From NCBI GenBank assembly GCA_002413785.1, contig DHXR01000065.1, positions 1-30,414 on the forward strand: a DNA stretch of 30,414 bases, read 5' to 3'. Below the pieces are notes generated by a model. That model saw nothing but the letters and a program-made list of their open reading frames with translations, made no database searches and was not told the DNA's origin. Below, in pieces: positions 20,437-29,300 of this stretch. This DNA is from Mucilaginibacter sp. UBA5151 (GTDB lineage: Bacteria > Bacteroidota > Bacteroidia > Sphingobacteriales > Sphingobacteriaceae). Numbering within the stretch: the first letter of the stretch is position 1; each line of letters opens with the position of its first letter. Position numbers and translations under genes: made by a program.

Positions 20437-23415
20437 ATGGTCAACGAAGCAGAAAAAGATCCGCAACACCATATCATTATAAAAGGGGCCAGGGTGCATA
20501 ACCTTAAGAATATGGACGTGGCCATACCCAAAAACAAGCTGGTTGTGATCACGGGCATGTCGGGTTCTGGAAAATCGTCGCTTGCTTTTGATACCCTGTA
20601 TGCCGAGGGACAGCGGCGGTACGTGGAAAGCCTTTCGTCTTATGCCCGTCAGTTTTTGGGGCGGATGAATAAGCCTGATGTTGATTACATAAAAGGCATA
20701 GCTCCTGCAATTGCCATCGAACAAAAAGTAATTACCTCCAACCCGCGGTCAACCGTGGGAACATCCACAGAGATCTACGATTACCTGAAACTGCTTTTTT
20801 CGCGTATCGGCAAAACTATTTCACCGGTATCAGGCGGCATAGTTAAAAAAGATTCGGTTACCGATGTCATCAATTTCGTTATGACCCTCGCTGCCGACAC
20901 ACAGGTAACCATTTTATGTCCCTTATACCCGCACAATAACCGCAGTTTAAAAGAAGAACTGGCGGTTTTAATGCAAAAGGGATTTGTACGGGTTGAATAC
21001 TGCGGCAAATTATCAAAGATAGAAGACCTGCTGGAAGACATGAGCATTGTTGATGATGGATCATGGCTTGTTGAGGAGATAGAAGGAGAGGCGAAAGACG
21101 AAGGGTTAAATGTAAAAGGCGAAGGGTCAAAGGTTAAAGGTAAAAGCAAAAAGCAAAAAGCGGAAAGCGAAAAAGTCAAAGGGGAAAGTGATGAAGCCGG
21201 CCTAAACTCTAATCTCCAATCTCCAACCTCTACCGTCCGGATCGTCATCGACCGTATCTCGAAAAATGATGAGGATGAAACCATAAGCCGGCTTGGCGAT
21301 TCGGTGCAAACTGCATTTTTTGAGGGTAAGGGTGATTGTTATGTGCGATACGTGGAACTTGACGGCGATAAAGAGCAGGAACGCTTTTTTTGCGACAGGT
21401 TTGAGCTGGATGGTATCCGTTTCGAGGAACCTACACCCAACTTTTTCAGTTTCAACAACCCTTATGGCGCCTGCAAGCGCTGCGAGGGCTATGGTAAGGT
21501 GATCGGCATCGATGAGGACCTTGTGATCCCGGATAAAAGCAAAAGCATTTATGAGGGCGCTATTGCCCCCTGGCGCGGTGAAAAGATGCGCGAATGGAAC
21601 GAAGTGCTGGTGAAAAATGCACTGAAATTTGATTTTCCCATCCATCGCCAATACAATTTTCTTACCGAAAAAGAACAAAAACTGTTATGGACAGGCAATA
21701 AATACTTCCGCGGCCTTGATGAGTTTTTTAAGGAACTTGAAGAACAAACCTATAAAATACAGTACCGTGTAATGTTGTCCCGCTACCGGGGCAAGACCAA
21801 TTGCCCCGAGTGTAAAGGCAGTCGCTTAAGGCAGGATGCATCCTACGTAAAAATAAACGGCAAATCAATTACCGATGTGGTTTTAATGGCACTGGATAAG
21901 GCCCTTGAATTTTTTAAAACCATTGAACTGAACGAAACCGATACCAAAATCGGCAAGCGTTTATTGATGGAGATCACCAACCGCCTTTCTTTTTTAAATG
22001 ATGTTGGCCTAAGCTATTTAACGCTGAACCGTTTATCAAATACACTTTCCGGCGGCGAATCGCAGCGGATTAACCTGGCGACCTCTTTGGGCAGCAGCCT
22101 GGTAGGCTCAGTTTATGTATTGGATGAGCCAAGCATCGGCCTTCACCCCAGGGACACTCAACGTTTGATAGGCGTATTAAAGTCGTTACGCGATGTCGGC
22201 AATACCGTATTGGTGGTTGAGCATGAGGAAGAGATCATGAAGGCAGCCGATCATATTATTGATATTGGCCCCGAAGCCGGCACCCATGGCGGCAACCTGA
22301 TGTTTACCGGTACCTATGCCGAAATTATTAAAGATGAAAATAGCCTGACAGGCCGGTATTTAAGCGGAAAAGAAGAGATCTCCATCCCAAAAAGCCGCCG
22401 CAAATGGAATGATTTTATCGAGATAAAAGGCGCACGCGAAAATAACCTTAAACATGTGAGCGCCAAATTCCCGCTGGGCGTACTTACCGTGGTCACCGGT
22501 GTTTCAGGCTCGGGTAAAACAAGCCTGGTAAAACGCATACTGGCCCCGGCTTTGCAAAAAACACTGGGTAATTATAATGCAGAGCAAACCGGGCAATACG
22601 ACAGCATTGACGGCGACTACCAAAAAATAGAACAGGTAGAACTGGTGGACCAAAACCCGATAGGCCGTTCATCCCGGTCAAATCCGGTTACCTATGTAAA
22701 GGCCTGGGACGAGATCCGCAACCTGTATGCCTCACAGCCGGTGTCAAAAGCTGCCGGGCTTAAACCTTCGGCATTCTCGTTTAACGTGGAAGGCGGGCGC
22801 TGCGATGTTTGCCAGGGCGAAGGCGAGGTAAAGATTGAAATGCAATTTATGGCCGACATTTTTTTAAAATGCGAAGCCTGCGACGGCAAACGATTTAAAC
22901 AGCATATCCTGGATGTTACCTATCACGATAAAAATGTATCCGAAGTTTTAGAGATGACTATTGAGGAGGGCCTGGAGTTCTTCGCCAAAGAGCCCAAGAT
23001 CATCGGCAAATTAAAACCATTGATGGATGTTGGTTTGGGTTATGTAGCTTTAGGGCAATCGTCCAACACGCTTTCGGGCGGCGAGGCGCAGCGTATTAAG
23101 CTGGCATCCTTCCTGGTAAAAGGGAACAATACCCATAAAACGCTGTTTATATTTGACGAGCCGACTACAGGTTTGCATTTCGCGGATATAAAAAAGCTGC
23201 TCAAATCATTTGACGCCCTGCTGGAACATGGCAACACCATTATTGTTATAGAACACAATATGGACGTGATAAAATGCGCCGACTGGGTAATTGACATCGG
23301 CCCCGAGGGCGGCGATTATGGCGGCAAAGTTATTTTTGAAGGCGTACCGGAAGATCTGATCAAAGAAAAGAACTCCTATACAGGGAAGTTTTTGAAGGAA
23401 AGATTGGCTCTATAA
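20437..23415 (+). CDS. uvrA: Excinuclease ABC subunit A
   Basis: The damage-recognition ATPase of nucleotide excision repair; it dimerises and loads UvrB on DNA. Both ABC modules are complete: Walker A GMSGSGKS (40-47) and GVSGSGKT (688-695), two signatures (LSGGESQRINL, LSGGEAQRIKL) and two Walker B regions (VYVLDEPSIGLHP, LFIFDEPTTGLHF). Zinc-finger cysteines occur in CKRCEGYG with CPECKGS, and in CDVCQGEGE with CEACDGK. At 992 residues it is about 50 longer than usual. The excess is a Lys/Glu/Ser-rich insertion at about residues 216-265, encoded by two heptad arrays, lying between the UvrB-binding and the next conserved segment (TVRIVIDRI). The frame is kept. The start ATG directly follows another heptad array. 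Confidence 0.97.
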   Translation: MVNEAEKDPQHHIIIKGARVHNLKNMDVAIPKNKLVVITGMSGSGKSSLAFDTLYAEGQRRYVESLSSYARQFLGRMNKPDVDYIKGIAPAIAIEQKVITSNPRSTVGTSTEIYDYLKLLFSRIGKTISPVSGGIVKKDSVTDVINFVMTLAADTQVTILCPLYPHNNRSLKEELAVLMQKGFVRVEYCGKLSKIEDLLEDMSIVDDGSWLVEEIEGEAKDEGLNVKGEGSKVKGKSKKQKAESEKVKGESDEAGLNSNLQSPTSTVRIVIDRISKNDEDETISRLGDSVQTAFFEGKGDCYVRYVELDGDKEQERFFCDRFELDGIRFEEPTPNFFSFNNPYGACKRCEGYGKVIGIDEDLVIPDKSKSIYEGAIAPWRGEKMREWNEVLVKNALKFDFPIHRQYNFLTEKEQKLLWTGNKYFRGLDEFFKELEEQTYKIQYRVMLSRYRGKTNCPECKGSRLRQDASYVKINGKSITDVVLMALDKALEFFKTIELNETDTKIGKRLLMEITNRLSFLNDVGLSYLTLNRLSNTLSGGESQRINLATSLGSSLVGSVYVLDEPSIGLHPRDTQRLIGVLKSLRDVGNTVLVVEHEEEIMKAADHIIDIGPEAGTHGGNLMFTGTYAEIIKDENSLTGRYLSGKEEISIPKSRRKWNDFIEIKGARENNLKHVSAKFPLGVLTVVTGVSGSGKTSLVKRILAPALQKTLGNYNAEQTGQYDSIDGDYQKIEQVELVDQNPIGRSSRSNPVTYVKAWDEIRNLYASQPVSKAAGLKPSAFSFNVEGGRCDVCQGEGEVKIEMQFMADIFLKCEACDGKRFKQHILDVTYHDKNVSEVLEMTIEEGLEFFAKEPKIIGKLKPLMDVGLGYVALGQSSNTLSGGEAQRIKLASFLVKGNNTHKTLFIFDEPTTGLHFADIKKLLKSFDALLEHGNTIIVIEHNMDVIKCADWVIDIGPEGGDYGGKVIFEGVPEDLIKEKNSYTGKFLKERLAL
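21090..21236 (+). repeat. Two heptad arrays inserted in frame in uvrA
   Basis: Fourteen consecutive 7-bp units run without slip from 21090 to 21187 (GGCGAAA, GACGAAG, GGTTAAA, and later GCAAAAA, GCGGAAA). After 14 nt, five more of a different unit run from 21202 to 21236 (CTAAACT, CTAATCT, CCAATCT, CCAACCT, CTACCGT); the last one already belongs to conserved uvrA codons or is a chance match. Confidence 0.9.
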
Positions 23416-23501
23416 CGCTTTGTATGGGTAAGCAATTCATCCCGATAGCTATCTGGAAATTGTTATTATGATGATAAAATGTGGTTTTCTAAGGTGCCGA
23501 A

Positions 23502-23711
23502 GAGGCGTAGCCTCGATAAATATTATAGCAACGGATTTTAATCCGTTGAAAAGACAAGGAAAAAAACATCAAGAACCGTAGGTTCGACCCATATTAATAC
23601 GACAACTAATAGCGATTAAAAATGGACCATGCCTATGGCACTCTTACTATTGGGCTTCATGTAACAACGGGTTAAAACCCGTTGCTACAAAATATTTCGA
23701 GCCGAAGGCTC
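23502..23711. repeat. Cluster of six small palindromes (repetitive hairpin module)
   Basis: Six short perfect hairpins follow one another: GAGGC-GTA-GCCTC (23502), CAACGGAT-ATCCGTTG (23529), GAACC-GTA-GGTTC (23573), TGCC-TAT-GGCA (23630), CAACGGGTT-AACCCGTTG (23665) and GAGCC-GAA-GGCTC (23699). Words such as ATAAATATTATAGCAACGG link them. I know this style from other Bacteroidota genomes as a dispersed intergenic element. No gene is seen from 23416 to 23735. Confidence 0.8.
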
Positions 23712-23735
23712 TATAAAAGGCTAACCCACACAAAC

Positions 23736-23781
23736 CGTCATAGAACCGAAAGATTTTTATGATTTAACGGATTCTATGACG
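23736..23781. repeat. Hairpin element with CGTCATAGAA arms
   Basis: CGTCATAGAACCG (23736-23748) pairs with CGGATTCTATGACG (23768-23781), with one bulged base. A run of eight G follows at 23785. The element lies over the truncated 3' end of the pseudogene that starts at 24037. Confidence 0.7.
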
Positions 23782-24037
23782 CTTGGGGGGGGTGAGGTTA
23801 GTTTCGCTTTATAATAATTATGTAAAGGATATTTTTTCATATTGCGGAATGCCTGGTAAAAGCCCGTATCAGCCAGTACAGCATCAATAAAATCCTGGGC
23901 GTTTAAATGGTGTGAATGAATGTTTACCGCCGAATCAATAACAATTGTGCGGATGGTATCAGGGTTAAAGCGTTTGATTTGCTGGGAATAGGAGCAGAAA
24001 GCGAAAAGCAGAAAGCGAAAAGGCTGATTTTTTTCAT
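23757..24037 (-). pseudogene. Broken gene for a small secreted Bacteroidota protein
   Basis: From ATG at 24037-24035 a signal peptide reads MKKISLFAFCFSLSA and then leaves the frame. In another frame the protein continues from about 23990 as YSQQIKRFNPDTIRTIVIDS, then AVNIHSHHLNAQDFI, DAVLADTGFYQAFRNMKKYP and LHNYYKAKL. The 'DFI..V..DTGFYQAF.NM..YP' pattern resembles a family of secreted Bacteroidota proteins of unknown role. Two lesions are visible. The reading frame is lost inside a 7-bp tandem array in the signal-peptide region. The 3' end, from about 23795, runs into the G-run and the CGTCATAGAA hairpin and stops at 23757. The frame given by the signal peptide alone ends at 23924 and is not meaningful. 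Confidence 0.65.
23991..24025 (-). repeat. Five 7-bp units in a signal-peptide coding region
   Basis: Plus-strand units are GGAGCAG, AAAGCGA, AAAGCAG, AAAGCGA and AAAGGCT. From the ATG at 24037 to the first base of the restored frame (23990) is 47 nt; adding one unit (54) or removing two (33) makes it divisible by three. Confidence 0.75.
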
Positions 24038-24102
24038 TAGCCGGATTGAAAAGAATAAATGACTGTCCGCCATTTGGTTATTTATTATGTAAATAAAAGG
24101 CT

Positions 24103-24211
24103 TTGTCATTGCGAGTGAGGTACGAACGAAGCAATCGCGAACTATAACAGGGCGAATATGCATAGCGGTTATGCAATGTTCGCGATTGCCACGCTGCGCT
24201 CGCAATGACAA
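24103..24211. mobile_element. MITE-like element with TTGTCATTGCGAG terminal inverted repeats
   Basis: Perfect 13-bp termini (TTGTCATTGCGAG, 24103-24115; CTCGCAATGACAA, 24199-24211) enclose perfect 12-bp inner arms (GCAATCGCGAAC, 24131-24142; GTTCGCGATTGC, 24178-24189). The 109-bp element has no coding capacity. It is of the 'GTCATTGCGAG...GAAGCAATC' type that I know as widespread in bacterial genomes. It lies just upstream of the broken secreted-protein gene. Confidence 0.8.
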
Positions 24212-24322
24212 TTGCTTTTTATACCAAAGATTACCATTCCGGCATTAAAATAACCTTCGAATAAGCGCTGAACCAAATAACGGATAGTCATTAAAGCTTA
24301 ATAACCTTTCACTACTCACCAC

Positions 24323-25516
24323 TCAATTCCCCAATTGCTTAACAGCCAGATAAGCCATTAACCCCGTACTCAATTCCAAGGCTGTTTCCTCCACATCAAA
24401 AGTAGGCGTGTGCACAGCTGAGGTAATGCCGCGACTATCGTTACGGGTACCCAGGCGGTAAAAACAGGAATCGGCTACCTGTGAATAGTAGGCGAAATCC
24501 TCGGCAGCCATCCAAATATCCAGGTCGAGGACATTTTCTTTGCCCAAATAGTCTTCGGCAAAACCACGCGCAGAAGCGGTCAGTTTTTCTTCGTTAATCA
24601 GGAAGGGGTACCCCTTTACAATATTAAATTCACAGCTGCCGCCCATGCTTTCGGCAATGCCCTCAGCCATTTTCTTTATTTTGATATGGGCCTCGCTGCG
24701 CCATTTTTCGTCCATCGTCCTGAATGTGCCTTCAAGGTAAACTTCGTTAGGGATCACGTTGGTAGCGCCATTGGCGATCACCTTGCCAAACGATAGTACC
24801 GAAGGACTTTTCGGATCGGCAGACCTGCTTACGATCGTCTGCAAAGCCGTTAATATATGGGCGGTGATAATTACCGGGTCAATATTTTGCTGGGGTTGTG
24901 CGCCATGGCCGCCCTTGCCTCTAACGGTAACGTATAACTCATCGGTAGAGGCCATGTATTTACCTGCACGGAAACCCACTTTTCCCGCATCAATGAAGGG
25001 CATTACATGCTGGCCCAAAACCGCCTGTGGTTTTGGATTTTCCAGTACGCCTTCTTTTATCATCAGACTTGCGCCGCCGGGTAATTTTTCTTCGGCGGGC
25101 TGAAAGATCAGTTTAATAGTTCCGCCAAACTGGCTTTTCAATGCAGTTAATATTTTTGCAGTACCCAATAAAGATGAAGTATGCACATCATGTCCGCAAG
25201 CATGCATCACGCCGGCGTTTTGCGATTTGTAGGGAACATCGTTGGCTTCCAAAATGGGCAGGGCATCCATATCGGCACGCAGGGCAATTACCTTATCCGA
25301 TGGTTTTTCACCTTTAATTAAAGCAACCAGGCCGTTATCCGCCATTTTTTGATAGGACAACCCAAGTTCATCCAACCTGGCGGCAACAAAAGCCGAGGTT
25401 TCCACCTCATGAAAAGATAGTTCGGGGTGCGAATGCAGGTGGCGGCGATTGGCTACCACATCTTTGTAAATATTTTTTGAAAGTTGTTGTATCTGTTCCT
25501 TAATCATTTGCGGCAT
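24323..25516 (-). CDS. M20 family metallo-amidohydrolase (N-acyl-amino acid / hippurate hydrolase type)
   Basis: A 397-residue zinc or manganese amidohydrolase of the M20D type, which removes acyl groups from N-acyl amino acids or related amides. The metal ligands are in place: HACGHDVH (Cys107, His109), QPAEE (Glu142/143), LGQH (His170) and SAVHTPTF (His369). The ALRADMDALP strand, the dimerisation (lid) segment with VTVRGKGGHGAQPQQNID, and MAAEDFAYYSQ are typical. There is no signal peptide, so it is cytoplasmic. The start overlaps the SPOR-protein frame by 17 nt, so the two form an operon. The exact substrate is not readable. Confidence 0.93.
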   Translation of the reverse strand: MPQMIKEQIQQLSKNIYKDVVANRRHLHSHPELSFHEVETSAFVAARLDELGLSYQKMADNGLVALIKGEKPSDKVIALRADMDALPILEANDVPYKSQNAGVMHACGHDVHTSSLLGTAKILTALKSQFGGTIKLIFQPAEEKLPGGASLMIKEGVLENPKPQAVLGQHVMPFIDAGKVGFRAGKYMASTDELYVTVRGKGGHGAQPQQNIDPVIITAHILTALQTIVSRSADPKSPSVLSFGKVIANGATNVIPNEVYLEGTFRTMDEKWRSEAHIKIKKMAEGIAESMGGSCEFNIVKGYPFLINEEKLTASARGFAEDYLGKENVLDLDIWMAAEDFAYYSQVADSCFYRLGTRNDSRGITSAVHTPTFDVEETALELSTGLMAYLAVKQLGN

Positions 25517-25946
25517 CAGGTTTGGGAGGGTTTATTTTTTCGGAGATAATAAAAAGACTTTTGAATAGGTCGCCAAGGGCTGTTTCCAGTTTTTGGGCCT
25601 CTAAACGTGTCCTAAAATTGCCTACCCGGACTTTAAAATTTGGTTCGATATAGGTAATATAGGTGTGAATTTCGGGATATTCATTCATAAATTTTGCCTG
25701 CGCATCATAAGCGGCTTGCCTGTTTGACCCGAAAAAGATCTGCACACGGAAACCATTCGCAGTTTCTTCACCATTAATATTGTTTTTATTTAGTGAAGGG
25801 CGCCTGGCGATGAGCGTATCAATCAGTGGATCTTTTACTACTTCTACTTTACCGCGTGTTTGGGCGGATGAAAATAAGGGCATAAAAAAAATACAGCAGG
25901 CTATAAGGCTTAGTGTGGCTATGTTATAAAATACTGCTTTTTTCAT
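25500..25946 (-). CDS. Secreted SPOR-domain protein
   Basis: A 148-residue protein with a signal peptide (hydrophobic residues ~9-27, cleavage near SSAQ at 26-29), a linker, and a C-terminal SPOR domain at about 63-140: NGFRVQIFFGSNRQAAYDAQ, a YPEIHTYITYIEPNFKVRVG strand pair and the NFRTRLEAQ helix. SPOR domains bind glycan strands of peptidoglycan that lack stem peptides, often at division sites. Here a periplasmic cell-wall binding role is inferred. It is the first gene of an operon with the M20 hydrolase; a physiological link between the two is not obvious. Confidence 0.88.
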   Translation of the reverse strand: MKKAVFYNIATLSLIACCIFFMPLFSSAQTRGKVEVVKDPLIDTLIARRPSLNKNNINGEETANGFRVQIFFGSNRQAAYDAQAKFMNEYPEIHTYITYIEPNFKVRVGNFRTRLEAQKLETALGDLFKSLFIISEKINPPKPDAAND

Positions 25947-25990
25947 TGTTTAACAATTTACACTCCTTGTCATGTTCTAAAATTAGCGGC

Positions 25991-26105
25991 GGGTGTCATG
26001 GTGAGGCACTCGAACCATGTGCGCAAAAGCACAACGCCAATGCATTAGCGCTATGCAAAGCGTACAGGCCACCCCGCATGGTTCGAGTGCCTCACCATGA
26101 CACCC
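25991..26105. repeat. Large perfect palindrome (29-bp arms, 57-nt loop)
   Basis: The arms 25991-26019 and 26077-26105 are exact reverse complements (GGGTGTCATGGTGAGGCACT... with ...CTCACCATGACACCC). The loop has GCCAATGCATTAGCGC. It lies 45 bp upstream of the SPOR gene. A short open frame across it is a shadow. Part of the 385-nt gap between the SPOR and secA genes. Confidence 0.9.
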
Positions 26106-26140
26106 TTTTTGTTCATTCCCATTAGGAATAACCTTCTTTT

Positions 26141-26299
26141 ACCCTCTTTACGCCGAAGGCGAAGAGAGGGTCGACAAGCGAAGCGATGTCGGGGTGAGTA
26201 AACTCGCCGCCATGCATTGCGCTAATGTCGCGCGCATAGTTTACTCACCCGGTCTTTGCTTCGCTCGACCACCCTCTCTCCCGCAAGCGGCAAAGAGGG
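26141..26299. repeat. Second large imperfect palindrome (about 63-bp arms)
   Basis: The left arm 26141-26205 (ACCCTCTTTACGCC..., GGGGTGAGTAAACT) pairs with the right arm 26237-26299 (AGTTTACTCACCC..., CAAAGAGGG). About 75% of positions match, with perfect blocks at both ends. The loop contains GCCATGCATTGCGCTAAT, the same words as the first palindrome's loop. It ends 32 bp downstream of the secA stop and could help to terminate secA. Confidence 0.85.
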
Positions 26300-26331
26300 C
26301 CAACTGCCTAAATAATATCCCTTGAGCCGGC

Positions 26332-29300
26332 TTACACCAACCCTACACCATGGCAATTTTTATACTTTTTACCGCTGCCGCAAGGACAAGGGTCATTCCT
26401 GCCTATCTTATGCTCAACCCTTACAGGGGCTGCTTTTTGTAATTCACGCATATCCTGCATAGCTGCGCCATTGGCTTCGCCAACCAGTTCGGGTTTTGAA
26501 GTGCGCAGCTTTTTAAGGTCGAGTTTTGGCTGAGGTTTTGCCTCGCGGATCTCATCGGGGTCCTGCTGCACAGGGATCACTCCCCTGAACAGGAAGCTAA
26601 CCAATTCCTTGTTCACCGTGGCCAGCATCTGGCGGAACAATTCAAAAGCCTCGAATTTGTAAACCAGTAATGGGTCCTTTTGTTCATAAACCGCGTTTTG
26701 TACGGATTGTTTTAACTCATCCATTTCGCGCAGGTGCTCTTTCCAGGCATCATCGATCAGGAACAGGGTCACATTCTTTTCAAATGACTTAAATACTTCA
26801 AGCCCTTTATTTTTGATAGCTTTTTTAAGCGGAACCGATACCTGGATACCATGTATGCCATCAGTAAATGGCACCACAATATTTTCCACGTATTCGCCCC
26901 TTGTTTCAAAAACATCCTTTAAAACCGGGTATGCCTGGTTGGCAATGGCTTCCTGCTTGCGTTTATAAAACCCGGTAACTTCCGCAAATACACGGTCAAC
27001 CAATGCATTAGCAGAAATGTCAACAAATTGATCAGCTGTAATTTCAATTTCCAGCGAGAACAAACGGATAATCTCCAATATAAAACCTTCGAAATTATTT
27101 GCTTCCTTGTATTCGGAAACCACATCCTCAACCACATCAAATATGGTATTGCTGATGTCAACATCAAGGCGCTCGCCAAACAAAGCATTTTTACGCTTGG
27201 AGTAAATAACCGTACGCTGGGAGTTCATTACATCATCATATTCCAGCAAACGCTTACGGATACCGAAGTTATTTTCTTCTACTTTTTTCTGCGCACGCTC
27301 TATAGAGTTGGAGATCATGGAATGCTGAATCACTTCCCCTTCTTCAATACCCATTTTTACCATCAGGTTCGAGATCCTTTCCGAACCGAACAAACGCATC
27401 AGGTTATCTTCAAGCGATACAAAGAACTGTGACGATCCCGGGTCGCCCTGGCGGCCTGAACGTCCGCGTAACTGGCGGTCAACACGGCGTGATTCGTGAC
27501 GTTCGGTACCTACAATGGCCAACCCTCCCACATCCTTTACTCCAGACCCCAATTTTATATCGGTACCACGGCCTGCCATATTGGTTGCGATGGTTACGGT
27601 ACTTTTCTGACCGGCTTCGGCCACAATATCGGCCTCTTTCTGGTGCATTTTGGCATTTAACACATTGTGTTTTATACCGCGCAGTTTCAGCATGCGGCTC
27701 AGTAATTCCGAAATTTCAACCGAGGTTGTACCTACAAGCACCGGCCGGCCCTCCTGGGTCAGTTTTACAATTTCTTCAGCAACTGCATTGTATTTTTCAC
27801 GGACGGTACGGTAAACAAAATCCTGCCTGTCGGCGCGGCTTGCCGGGGTGTTTGTTGGTATTTCAACCACGTCCAGTTTGTATATTTCCCAAAACTCACC
27901 GGCTTCGGTAACCGCCGTTCCTGTCATCCCGCAAAGCTTGTGGTACATGCGGAAATAATTTTGCAGGGTAATGGTTGCAAAGGTTTGGGTAGCATCTTCT
28001 ACCTTTACATTTTCTTTAGCCTCAATGGCCTGGTGCAGGCCATCAGAATAACGGCGGCCATCCAGCACACGACCTGTCTGCTCATCAACTATCTTAACCT
28101 TGCCGTCATCTAAAATGTACTCCGTATCTTTTTCAAACAGGGTATATGCTTTTAGCAACTGGTTAACTGAGTGGATCCGCTCCGATTTTATGGAGAAATC
28201 GCGCATCAGTTCGTCTTTCTTTGCGATTTTTTCTTCAGCCGGGAAGGTTGATTTTTCTATTTCCGAAATTTCAGTGCCCACGTCCGGCATCACAAAAAAC
28301 TGGGGGTCTTCACCTGAAGCGGTGATCAGCTCAATCCCTTTTTCCGCCAGCTCCACCTGGTTGTTTTTTTCATCAATTATAAAAAACAGTTCCGCATCTA
28401 CTTTATGCATTTCCTTGCTTTGGTCCTGCATATAGTAATTTTCGGATTTCAATAGGGTCTGCCTGTTGGCGCCCTCGCTTAAATATTTGATCAGCGCTTT
28501 GCTCTTTGGCAAGCCCCTGAATGCACGCAATAAGGCCATACCGCCTTCTTCCGGACCTGTTTTTCCTTCAGCGATCAGTTTTTTAGCTTCGTTTAATGCG
28601 CCGTTCACATAGTTTTTCTGTGCGTTAACCAGACGCTCAATGCGTGGTTTTAACTCGTAAAACTCATGTTCATCGCCGCGCGGGATCGGGCCCGAGATGA
28701 TCAGCGGGGTACGGGCATCATCAATTAATACCGAGTCAACCTCATCCACCATAGCATAATGCAGTTTACCCTGTACCAGTTCTTCGGGGCTGCGTGTCAT
28801 ATTGTCACGCAGGTAATCGAAACCAAACTCGTTATTTGTGCCAAAAATAATGTCAGACATATAAGCCTTGCGTCTTTCTTCCGAATTTGGCTCGTGTTTA
28901 TCAATACAATCAACCGATAAACCGTGGAATTCATAAAGCGGGCCCATCCATTCCGAGTCGCGTCGTGCCAGGTAATCATTTACGGTTACAATATGTACGC
29001 CCTGTCCGGCTAAAGCATTCAGGTAGGCGGGCAGCGTGGCAACCAGCGTTTTACCTTCACCTGTAGCCATTTCGGAGATTTTACCCTGGTGCAAAACAAT
29101 ACCGCCTATAAGCTGTACATCATAATGCACCATATCCCAGGTAACCTCATTGTCGGCCGCAATCCATTTATTATGGTGGATGGCCTTATCGCCTTTTATT
29201 AAAACGTTTGATTTGCGGGCGGCAAGGTCACGGTCAAATTGGGTTGCAGTAACCTCAATGGTCTTATTTTCCTTAAAACGCTTTGCAGTTTCCTTCACAA

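Noticed and set aside
20781..21284. Antisense frames in uvrA, including one rich in Ser/Pro/Leu
   Set aside because: They mirror the heptad insertion and the conserved uvrA codons.
23924..24211. Open frame of 95 codons on the minus strand
   Set aside because: It is a translation of the GTCATTGCGAG element joined to a frameshifted signal peptide.
25913..26125. 70-codon frame over the first large palindrome
   Set aside because: The sequence is the palindrome read through; the codons of both arms mirror each other.
27028..27911. Long plus-strand frames within secA
   Set aside because: Shadows of secA with no independent signals.
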